Source: Pelargonium cotyledonis (lineage: Eukaryota; Streptophyta; Magnoliopsida; Geraniales; Geraniaceae). From it: a stretch of DNA of 32,115 bases. The stretch covers positions 1 to 32,115 of the forward strand of contig JAYMTA010000296.1 in assembly GCA_036897625.1 (NCBI GenBank), written 5' to 3'. Below, one piece after another: positions 11,589 to 20,881 of the stretch (the stretch's first letter is position 1; every line of letters begins with the position of its first letter). The position numbers and the translations under genes were made by a program. Under the pieces are notes generated by a model. It was not told the origin of the DNA and searched no databases. It saw nothing but the letters and a program-made list of their open reading frames with translations.

Positions 11589-11963
11589 GTTCTGAAAATC
11601 AAAAATCATATTTTTGTCCTTCAAGAGCTCATATAACCATTTGGTTTCAACAAGTTCCCTATTTTCTTCAGAAACTGAATCAGCATCCACCCTTAAAAAC
11701 CCAACTTTAGCTCTCTTTTTTCTTCTCTGGTAATCAAACGGCGCATAAAAGGACTGAACTTTAAGCTCTCTATAAAATTTTCAAGAGAAAATAAATCATA
11801 ATATCAAAAACCCAGAAAGTCAAAAGCACAAGACTCCAACTTGCTCCAACCAAACACATCAAATCAGAAAACTAATCCCACCAAATCTCAGCTGCAAGGA
11901 AAACAGTATTATCATTAATTAAAAAGAAAAATGTGATCAAAGGGAAAGCGAGTAGGGACATTA
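11589..11963 (+). repeat. Copy of intron 1 of the downstream SRF receptor-kinase gene
   Basis: This segment aligns over its whole length with 25869-26216 in the same orientation, including the shared strings ataaccatttggtttcaac, caaacggcgcataaaa and aagaaaaatgtgatcaaagg. One insertion of about 35 bases near 11771 accounts for most of the length difference. The source is most of intron 1 of the SRF gene, and similarity stops within two bases of that gene's exon 1/intron 1 border. It is non-coding in both places and lies about 450-800 bp upstream of the PORR transcript. Confidence 0.85.
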
Positions 11964-12399
11964 GAGCATCACACTGCATGAACTCAATTTGAGCATCTGC
12001 AACTTTTTTGGTTGCCACATCAGTAAAGAACTCAAAATATAAATACACTTCATTGTTGGGACTCAAATCCAAATCCTTAAAAAGGGATTATTATTGGGTT
12101 CTTCTCTCATTCTCTGTTGAGTTTGGATTGACATTTGGTGATATGTGTAACATTTTTGTTAAGTCTCAAAAATGACATCTTTACTTGTTTTATATAGTTT
12201 CTTATCAAATTTTATAAGTTTTGTTCTTTGTCATGTTTTTAGTATTTTCAGCTTAAAAGGGTATATTTTTATGAGTTTTAGGGGCCAAAATGCAAGTGCC
12301 AAACAAATGAGGGGTTAAAAAAGAAAATAATTTATTTTTGGGCTGCCAAACACTTCATGACAGCAGCCCAATACAGCAACAGCAACAGCCCAGCCACAG
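11964..12399. other. Intergenic region upstream of the PORR gene
   Basis: AT-rich with no gene. The distal part (about 12340-12415) is rich in cagc/caac strings. It presumably contains the PORR promoter; no definite TATA box was identified. Confidence 0.4.
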
Positions 12400-13694
12400 C
12401 CAGTGCTCCTTTATCCTACAAATTATTAACAACACAACACAGCTGAGCTGCTAGGTTTGTGGAAAAGCAAGAAGAAAACACAGCAAAAGGGGAGGGCAGA
12501 GAATAAAACAAGAGTTGGGTTCTGTTTTTCTCCGGCTGTGATGGTCCGGTGACAGGAAGGCGGTTTCGCCATAGTAAGTAAAGTACTTATCTTTGAATTT
12601 ACCGAATCATAGTCCTTTACTAATTTTGCAAGTTTAAATTCTAGTTGTTTTAGTTTTGTTATCTCTTTCTTGTTCGGTACATGAGATTAGTCTTTAGGAT
12701 TGTTGCTTGTTCTTACATGAAGTCATGGCTGAGAGTTTTTTGTTTTGCTTCTGTGTTGTTTATTTTCAATGCAAGAGAATGCTTGTGATTTATGTTAGTT
12801 TGCTGAATTGAAATTTGAATGTTTTGAAAGGAAATGATTGAGCTCAGGTTTGTTAAGTCGGTTTTAGAACATGGATTGACGACCCATTGCTATGAATCGG
12901 CTTGGCAACGAGTATTTCAATTTAAGTTCCAGATTTATTGTTTAGCATAATTTTAGTTTAATGTTGTTTAGATTATGTTGTTCAATTCCTTTTTAAATTC
13001 TGCCAAAGTCTATGTTATTTATTTTATGCACTTTATATTTCGTAGTTAAACTGTGATAATTTAAATTGTTTAGTTCATTCACTAATATCCTGAATGTTAA
13101 AATAGTCTAGACATAAGGGACAACTTAGGCTAGTAGCTTGGTAACCTTCCCTGGGGACTCAACCCGCGCTTACCACGGTATCATTGTTTGGACACCGTAT
13201 TGTTGCGGTTTTGCCCTACAACATTGTTGGGTTAGTTTTGTTAATATTAGGTGAATTTTGGTTCAATTCAAGTACAAGTTGGGTTGATTTTGAATAGATT
13301 ATGGTTGATTTTGGATTTCCTGTGTTCATTTATTTATTTTTCTTGTTTTTTTTTTCTCGTGCCCACAGCTGATAATAATATCATTCTTTTTCTTGTGAAT
13401 AATACTTGTAAGGTCAGCGCCAAAGTTGGCACTAAGTTGCTTCTGTTCTGTTATAACATGGCATACCTTTTGATGCAGGTGTCTGGCAAGTTGGCACAAG
13501 ATTAGTGCTTCATGAAGTACAACTATCTAGTGAAGGTGACATAGTGGGCAGCATCAATAAAGTACACCTGTTGTAAGATTATTGCTTCTGCATGCTTAGA
13601 AACAACCGTTTAGGAGTCATATCGGAGGTCATTGTTCTCAGTTATGTACATCTTTATTTAGCAATCTGTTCAAGTGGTATGAAGTGTAGACTAC
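12400..13694 (+). other. Probable spliced 5' UTR of the PORR gene
   Basis: A leader-like region (about 12410-12573) ends at a perfect donor (gtaagt from 12574). A good acceptor (ttgatgcag, ending at 13489) precedes 13490-13694, which leads into the coding frame. This would be a 5' UTR intron of about 916 nt. Within it, about 13105-13215, a stretch with ccttccctggggactcaacc resembles leader or LTR-proximal sequence of plant Gypsy elements, but nothing intact is present. Confidence 0.45.
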
Positions 13695-13717
13695 ATGCTT
13701 CCAATTCCAAGGACTGA
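13679..13717 (+). promoter_or_regulatory. Overlapping upstream ORF before the PORR start
   Basis: An ATG at 13679 opens a 12-codon frame that stops at 13717. It overlaps the first in-frame PORR ATG (13695, poor context: t at -3, c at +4) and ends eight bases before the second (13725, strong context: a at -3, g at +4). This favours 13725 as the real start and hints at translational control. Inference only. Confidence 0.35.
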
Positions 13718-13724
13718 TCCAAAG

Positions 13725-15197
13725 ATGGCTTTATCATTGATATCCCTACCTGTCTTGTTCAAAAATGATAGGCCTGTCAAGTTCTTAGACTCCAATTTTC
13801 TCCCTTCTGCCCCTTGGATACTGGCTAATCGTAAAGTTTGTGTAAAAAATAGAAAGAACACTAGGAACCTGTCTCTTTCTATTACTTGCTCATCTCTCAA
13901 AGTTGTTCGTTGCCCTTCGTTGGACAAACATGTGGTGAAGCAAAACAGAATTCGATTTGTTCAAAAGCTGAAAACTTTACTCCTTTCCAAACCAAAGCAC
14001 TATATTCCACTTCAGATTCTTGCCAAATGTCGCTCCTATCTTTCTCTCGAAAAGCATCGTTCCATCCTTTCAATGATCCATCGTTACCCTCTTATCTTTG
14101 AACTCTTCACAATCCCATTCCCACCAACCCCACTCAATGCAACAAAAACACGCTCCCAACTCTGTGTGCGTCTTACTCCAGCTGCAGAAGCTATTGCCAC
14201 CCAAGAATCTCGTCTCAAATCAGCCATCTCTAACACCTTGGCCATGAAACTGCAGAAACTTCTCATGCTCTCTTCTCACCGTCGTCTTGTTTTATCAAAG
14301 TTGGTTCACCTTGCTCCTGATCTTGGCCTCCCTGCCAATTTTCGTCCCCGCCTCTGTAATGACCATCCCGACAAATTCAGGATTGTTGATACCTCCTATG
14401 GTCGTGCGCTTGAGCTTGTCTCATGGGACCCTCAGCTGGCAAAGCCTTTACCCTCTCCCGGGGTAAGTTCACTTGGGTTAATAGTAGACAGGCCTCTTAA
14501 ATTCAAGCATTTGAGACTTCGAAAGGGGCTGAATGTGAAAAGACATCATCGTGATTTTTTGATCAAGTTCCAAGAACTGCCAGATATTTGCCCTTACAAC
14601 ATTCCTATTGAGGATTTGTGTAAGGAATCCATTGAAGCAGAGAAAAGAGCTTGTAATGTAGTCCGAGAGGTGCTGGGAATGACAGTTGGAAAGAGGACTT
14701 TAATAGACCACTTGACACATTTCAGGAAAGAGTTTGGGTTGCCAAACAAGTTGAGGGGGATGATTGTGAGACATCCAGACTTATTCTATGTAAGCTTGAA
14801 AGGGCATAGAGACTCTGTTTTCTTGGTGGAAGCATTTGACGATAAAGGTGCACTTAAAGAGAAGGATGAGACATTGGTCATTAGAGATCAAATAATGAAG
14901 TTGGTTCTTGAAGGGAAAAGGATGAGACGGGAGAAGAAACGATGGATTATTAGAAACAGGTATAATGGCCAAGGGGATGATGACAAGGATATAATTGATG
15001 ACGACGATGATGATGATGATTATGACGATGGTTTTGAGGGTTTGTTCGAGTCTGATGACTCGGATTTTGATTTTGATGTTGAGAGTGTTGATGAGAGCAG
15101 TGAGATACCCGACAGTAGGCAGACCGGAGAGTTCTGGACTGCAAATGCTTCTACTATTCCTAATGGTGTAAATGATCCACATATGGAACCTTGGTAA
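13725..15197 (+). CDS. PORR-domain organellar RNA-binding protein (WTF1/RPD1 family)
   Basis: A single uninterrupted frame gives 490 residues (500 if the weak ATG at 13695 is used). The N-terminus is basic, hydroxylated and free of early acidic residues, as in a mitochondrial or chloroplast transit peptide. The PORR (plant organelle RNA recognition) domain covers roughly residues 75-390, with family marks such as PLIFELF, RLTPAAEAIATQE, KLVHLAPDLGLP, DTSYGRALELVSWDP and LRGMIVRHPDLFYVSLKG. Known members (WTF1 in chloroplasts, WTF9 in mitochondria) are required for splicing group II introns. The tail, from about residue 418, is very acidic, with a run of eight aspartates encoded by a GAT/GAC microsatellite near 14999-15020. 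The intronless CDS is common in this family. Target organelle and intron are unknown. The gene faces the O-fucosyltransferase gene tail to tail. Confidence 0.9.
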   Translation: MALSLISLPVLFKNDRPVKFLDSNFLPSAPWILANRKVCVKNRKNTRNLSLSITCSSLKVVRCPSLDKHVVKQNRIRFVQKLKTLLLSKPKHYIPLQILAKCRSYLSLEKHRSILSMIHRYPLIFELFTIPFPPTPLNATKTRSQLCVRLTPAAEAIATQESRLKSAISNTLAMKLQKLLMLSSHRRLVLSKLVHLAPDLGLPANFRPRLCNDHPDKFRIVDTSYGRALELVSWDPQLAKPLPSPGVSSLGLIVDRPLKFKHLRLRKGLNVKRHHRDFLIKFQELPDICPYNIPIEDLCKESIEAEKRACNVVREVLGMTVGKRTLIDHLTHFRKEFGLPNKLRGMIVRHPDLFYVSLKGHRDSVFLVEAFDDKGALKEKDETLVIRDQIMKLVLEGKRMRREKKRWIIRNRYNGQGDDDKDIIDDDDDDDDYDDGFEGLFESDDSDFDFDVESVDESSEIPDSRQTGEFWTANASTIPNGVNDPHMEPW

Positions 15198-15544
15198 TTT
15201 AAGTACTTGCCCCATCCAAATATGTAGTGTACAAATGCATCTTGTTTTGTAATTATTAGCTGTAACATGGATGTGTACAACACTGTAATATAAAGTTACT
15301 ACCCATATATTGGTTTTGAATTATTTTGTACTTGTTTCACTTGTTTATTAGGCTGAAATGTTGGTTAATATGAGAAGTTGCATGAAATTCCATGGTGTTA
15401 GCCATGTTGCATGGATCAAAGAAATGCATAGGAAGCAGAATATAGAGAGACTATCTATCTTTGATTCTTGGCAAATGGCTTGTTTTGTGTGAATAAACTA
15501 CTAAATCTTGTTTATCTTCTTGTTATTAAGCTTGTATTTTCTTT

Positions 15545-15625
15545 ATTTTTTCGCCGTCGGCAAAGAGACTCGAACATGAGACCTCAAAGGAATACAAAAC
15601 GCATCAATCGTTTGGCCCAACATAT
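15545..15625 (-). mobile_element. tRNA-like SINE head fragment
   Basis: On the minus strand this reads ttgaggtctcatgttcgagt, a B-box-like motif preceded by the same tgaggtctc string found in the SINE at 6516-6742. A weak A-box-like region lies further upstream on the minus strand. No tail or target-site duplication is visible, so it is a fragment at most. Confidence 0.35.
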
Positions 15626-15752
15626 ATATTGTTTGTGTTGATGCACAAACTTACTTTGGCTCCTCTGATCTCCATCTTTTTGGTATATAAGGCAACAAAG
15701 ATGCATATCTTCTTCCCTCTATAATGGCATCACTGTGAACTACATTATACAC

Positions 15753-15876
15753 TAACCTGAAAATGATAAACATTCATCTGATACAAACAATAATTTGTCT
15801 ATGACAGTATAATAAATTGTCTCTTGCATTTACATGTTAACACAAATAAACTGAATTTTGCAGATTTTCTAGCAAA
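15753..15876 (+). repeat. Subtilase 3' flank, copy B
   Basis: This copy begins at taacctga, exactly at the subtilase stop codon equivalent, and ends at agcaaa, matching 11393-11588 with an internal gap. It is separated from the parent by 4.2 kb containing the copied SRF intron segment and the whole PORR gene. It lies 141 bases beyond the stop codon of the convergent O-fucosyltransferase gene, so it may be transcribed as antisense in that gene's 3' UTR. Confidence 0.85.
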
Positions 15877-16016
15877 TTTCAGCGCCAAGGCGAAAAGGCT
15901 TGTGATTTTCCATTGTAACTCCCAAGCTTGTCAAAGAAATGCTAACTGAGATGAATTTCTAGTTACCAAGGAATTAAAAAATAATGAAACATCAGAGATT
16001 ATATGGTTACAAAACA

Positions 16017-19000
16017 CTAACCAGTCATGCACATACACTGTTTACACCGTGGGTTCCTGTACACACTCCTGGCCTTGGGCCTCACTAGGACGTGTTTAGT
16101 TTGTCTAATCGCCTTCCTCACCCTTTGCTCAAATATGCGCCATTGTATAGTAGTGTTCTTCGAGAAAATACTTGCAAGTCTGCGATTGTTTGGACGTATT
16201 GTTGGCATTCTTCCTCCACCAAAATATATTCGATATCCAGATACCAAAGATGACAGTTGACTGCCCGAGTCTGTCAATGCAAATGCTGAGGCAGCAGTGC
16301 TTCCTATGAAGTCAAGTGCCGCTAGCTACAATAGAGATAAGCACACCAACTATCAACACTTCTACACAAATCGAAAGGGAGCCAAGCAAAATAATAGGAA
16401 GCAACAACTTTCCCAACAAGAAAAACAAAGTGAAATTGCTATGGAAGAAGTATACAACTTTTCAGTTCACCAGATCAATTGTAGGACATGACCTTTCTTT
16501 TAATCGAAGCATAGCGCCATCTCGTTAATGACAATTATAAAAACCCCACCCCCTACAAGTGAAAAGGTTATATCTGCACAAACTCACTTCTACATTCTCG
16601 CAGTACTTTGAATTCTATCTAAAAATTACTCACATCAGAGGTTAATTCTAGAGTACACACTGTTTTCGCTTGATGCACATGTTCTGTTTTAGATACAAAA
16701 ATCTAGAGAAGATTGATGCATCAAGACCAATGTACTTTTTTGTTGTGCTTCATATATTGAAACTAATGGAGTATGAGCCACATCAGCTACAGCCTACATG
16801 GATTCTAATCACTAGAGCCATTAAAAAGAACAGTGTATTAACAAGCTTATGTGCAATAATGTCAAAGCACTAAATTAAGCTTCATCAAGCACTTAGAATT
16901 CAGAACCATAGGTAAATTCACAAATCGAGGTCAAGTTATAAGAATGATAATGAACAGTGCACGATTACCTGAGAGGAGAAGTTCTTGAATGGTTCGAGTT
17001 CAGTTGAGGAAAGCAAGTTCTCTTTTGTAACCAGCTTAGGGTACAAGCTAGTCAAAGCAGCCAACCTTGACTTCCCTCCATATATTTGTGCTCCTGCCAC
17101 AAATATACGTGTCTTGCGGCTGAAACCAAGAGCAGCTAGCATAAGGACTGCTTCTTCAGGTGTTAATGGACATAAGCCTTCTGTTCTAAGTGCTGCAGGT
17201 GAAGGAAGTCTGCAAGGAGTTATATAATTCAATTAGATCATGAACAAACGTATTTTGAAGTTATAAGCATAATTTCAGTAACAATTGCAATCGTGCCCAT
17301 TCAAAACTTTATAACCAACAAATTACTATGGTGCATACGTTGTGGTGTTCTTGAGGTTAGTCATTGCAGGGAAATGGATCTTACGATATGCTTCCAATTC
17401 CTGTCTCTCTTCTTCGCCCCCACCAAATTCACACAAAGAATGAGCTACCATATCAATTTCAAACCTCAGGTGTAGAGCTAGATATCTGGAAATTTTCACA
17501 GACTTGGCCGTCTTCACCTCATTTATAGGTTCAGCAAATGGACCAACAAGGTACTGATCCAATGGTCCAGCAAAAGATGCATCCTGACGCAACTTTTTAA
17601 GAAGCAAAGCACCGGTTTGTTGTATCTTGGGAGCAAATTGCAGTCCATGAAAATTACATCTGCAACGAAGTCTCTAGATGAAGCCCCTCAATTAGGAAGA
17701 GCAAGATCATAGAGAATGAGGGTTAGTACTTGCCTAGATAAGAATAAGATACAGCATAAAACTAAAAATGACAATTAGTTAATTCACTTATTATCTACAA
17801 AATAACTCGTGTGTCAAAGTATAAAGATGTACCTGCGACTCAAAAGGTATTGGATCAAATGCCAATCGATTCCCGAATCCAACGAAATGGACAACTCTAT
17901 TTTGAAGCAAAATAGGAAGAATATTTTTCAAATAGAAAGATGGTTTGGCCTCCTTTACAATGTCTACATCTGTAAACTGAAACAGCACCTATCACTAAAT
18001 CAAATAAGCCAGAAAGTAAGAAATATCTAAAGTTGATTTTAGTATGGAACTCACAATGCTACCAATTGCCTGCATATCTAATGATTGTAGCTCTTTAGGA
18101 AGTTCCTTCACTATCTGAATATCTGGAGTCATGTAGTTAATAAAATGCTCCTCCTGATAGATGTCGCTAAACTGACTATGAAATCATAGAATTTTAAAGT
18201 CACTGTTTAAGCTGAAGGGAAGATGGTAAATTCCAAACAGCGTACAATAAAGAAATACCACAAAGATTCGCTATTGTGTTGCAGAAAAAAACCTCGAATA
18301 CATGAAAAGAGGAGATTGGCCACATGTAAAAAAATAACTGGAAAGAAGACAGAAATATGTCACCTCGTATCTTTCCAGACGCTACTGTACATAAATTTAG
18401 GAACAACCAAAGTTGCATTAAGTAATCGCGCAACAACAACAGCATTACAAATCTGTTGCAAAACAGTATAAAGTTAAGAGTTAAGACAACAGAAAATAGT
18501 AGGCATAACTGTTTCTTCAGAATCAATGCAAAACACAAAACTAGGGCAAAATGATGATAGCAAAATATGTAAAACAGGAACTTGTGTCGAGGTGTTGCTT
18601 ACAGCTACTCGTTGTTGGTTCATCCCACCATTTGCTGTGACCACCATGTATCCATTGTTTCCCTCTAGAGGAATATAGTAAAAAATACCATTTCAGAAAG
18701 AAAAAAAAAAAACTCAAGTAGAGGTTACTGATTCACCAATAATAATTACTGTGCGTGTGTGAGTAGAGAGAGGGAGAGATTACCACTAGGAGTCCAGTTG
18801 CGCTGATCAGCACACGGTCTCCAAACAGAGGCAGGAGCCAACGGTTCCTGCCATAAATCTTTTGGCTCGGGTTTTCTGTGCTCCTGTACATCATAAGTTA
18901 AACCCAATGAAAAACAGAAAATTCTACTCCTCAAACAACTAGAATTTAGTTGTTCACTCTGTGGAGCATAACTAGAGAAGAGATAAGTGGATATCAAAAG

Positions 19001-20007
19001 GTCCACCTCAGCAAATGCATGGGCAGCCAAAGACAATAACCTTGTATAACCACCTTTTGGAGCCTTTTTCCCTCTTCCTAACTTTCCTTGTTCTTCCTGT
19101 AAACACCACATAGATGGATATTTGAGAGATAACCAGCTCATGTAACAAATTAGAAGTGTTAAACCCTTTATTTGTGCCTACAAGTGTAATTGCAGCATTC
19201 CAGAGATGCAAGGACTGGAGTCCACTCTTTCCTAATTCAGATCTTTCAACAATACTCGCATATACAAATTAGAGCTTAATTTACGAAATGAACTCGGACA
19301 AAACTCGATTAAACAAGATACAAACAATGTAGGATTTCATTTATCAATCACTCAACACTAACTATTAACAAATGACAACTTGAATAACAACAAATTAATA
19401 AAACTTCTTTTAGACTGTATATTACGTATCTCCCAAACTAAGGCAATGCTTTAAATTAGATGCCAAAAATGTTGGACTCGTTCACATTTATATAGCTATA
19501 GAATAACAACAAAATCAGAACTCAGCTTACTAAACAAAACACTAGCAAAATGTAACAAAACAGCTATTTGCAAGATTGGAGCTTTATATGGTGACCCATT
19601 ACCTTGACGCCAATCGAAACTGAAGAGAAATTGGAAGCAGCTGACAAATTTGCCGGCGACCAAGTATCGGTAAACTCAGTTCCACTTTCATCCTCCGGAA
19701 GCCGCCAAAGCATCCAAGAATTAACCATGAAAAACAAGCCCACCATTACTCCGATGAAACCCACCACCCCCTTCACCGTCTTCCGGTGCCACCACGGCCT
19801 CCCACCCGCCGCCATATAACTCTTCCTACTCCCTCTTGTGAACGAATCGCGGCGCGGCGAGTGCTCGTGGCTGGCCGGAGCCGCCCGAATCTTGTGGTAG
19901 CTGTTGTCGGCCCGATCCAGCGTCCCGCCGCTGGGAGTCCCCGGATTGTGGCCGGATTCGAGAAGATTGGCGCCGGGAAGATCCGTCGTGAAGGTCAAGG
20001 AAGCCAT
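16017..20007 (-). CDS. O-fucosyltransferase family protein (10 exons)
   Basis: Exons from the 5' end are 20007-19603, 19096-19007, 18883-18784, 18664-18603, 18452-18364, 18175-18055, 17976-17833, 17673-17339, 17209-16969 and 16325-16017; all joins keep frame, giving 631 residues. A cytoplasmic Ser/Pro-rich tail precedes one membrane anchor (about 80-101, GVVGFIGVMVGLFFMVNSWM), the type II layout of Golgi glycosyltransferases. The catalytic region begins near 175 and carries family motifs DLWQEPLAPAS, CADQRNW, NGGMNQQR, ARLLNATLVVPKF, SDIYQEEHFI, FVGFGNRLAFDPIP, HLRFEIDMVAHSLC and GYRIYFGGGRMPTIRPN. The family is related to GDP-fucose protein O-fucosyltransferases; plant members act in wall assembly, cell adhesion or nuclear protein fucosylation, but this one's acceptor is unknown. 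Intron 2 (18884-19006) has a weak donor and is in frame without stops. The protein closely recalls the Arabidopsis neighbour of ALE1. Confidence 0.92.
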
Positions 20008-20625
20008 TTTTGTGGTTGATGAAGTAAATGAGATTCAAGCTGAATTTGAGAAGGACAAACAGTAGCAATTTATGAGTTGTTGCTAATTTTGGCTGCGCTG
20101 GCGATACATGGCTTTAAGGAGAGGAGATCTGGTGTTAAGTGGTGTACAGATCAACAATAAGTGTGAAGTTGGGTTGACCAATCAAAAAGTCAAAAACAAA
20201 ACAAAAAATGGTCCCAAATGACAAACCTTCACAAGAAATCAAGAAAAAGCTGTGGCAAAATCAGCCGTTTTTCTTTTTCTTTCAAACAAAACTTTAGCCG
20301 TTTGAATTTCTCAAAATTCAAAAAAAAAAAAAAATGGTCACCAACAGCGTATCAAATTTAACCGTTAATTTGAAGTCAAACTTTGGTCTATTTGCTACTC
20401 AAAATTAGAGTTCATTTGACTTGGTGTTTACTACTACTTTTTCTTGAAAGATACTGCAATTAACAGCAGCATCAGTCAAATTTCTTGTTTCTGTATAATT
20501 TTTAAAATTGAGCAAAATCAGCTAAAAATTGTTGGTTTCCATTTAGTAGCTTCTCTGCAAAAAAGAACTCATAAAAACCAGTATACACCATAATTTAGTC
20601 TATAATTGCTTGTATGAAACAGAAT
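20008..20625. other. Promoter side of the O-fucosyltransferase gene and SRF 3' boundary
   Basis: About 600 bases between two genes transcribed in the same direction (minus). No gene is seen. An A-rich run lies near 20318-20333. The O-fucosyltransferase promoter must be here, but no core element is clear enough to call. Confidence 0.4.
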
Positions 20626-20631
20626 TTTATT
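20626..20631 (-). terminator. Possible polyadenylation signal of the SRF gene
   Basis: AATAAA on the minus strand, about 250 bases downstream of the SRF stop codon, which suits a plant 3' UTR. Consensus only. Confidence 0.35.
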
Positions 20632-20881
20632 CAGACAAGTACCTCAGTGACAGTTCTGAGTAAATTACATGGTATAGCAAGTAGCAACAGCACTTCATTT
20701 TCTTATATACCTACATTTTCATTGTAATGTGACAGTAGTTCAATTCAGCAAGTATGGTGTGGGGACATAATTACATAACATATTGTATATCCTTGCGCTC
20801 TATTTTCCAGATATTTGTTTGCATACTTGTAATCAAAACTGCAAACATCGCGGATATACATCTTCATCAAGGCGGAGACAC

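Noticed and set aside
11872..12072. Minus-strand 66-codon frame similar to part of the frame at 25993-26247
   Set aside because: The resemblance comes from the copied SRF intron segment. It lies inside an intron at its source and has no known domain, so it is not a gene pair.
14781..15215. 144-codon minus-strand frame
   Set aside because: Antisense shadow of the PORR CDS; its isoleucine/valine run is the complement of the GAT/GAC repeat.
11393..15876. Helitron or Pack-MULE capture as the cause of the PORR insertion
   Set aside because: I found no Helitron-type 3' CTRR hairpin and no long terminal inverted repeats around the block; the flanks are direct copies of local sequence, which fits repair-linked duplication better.
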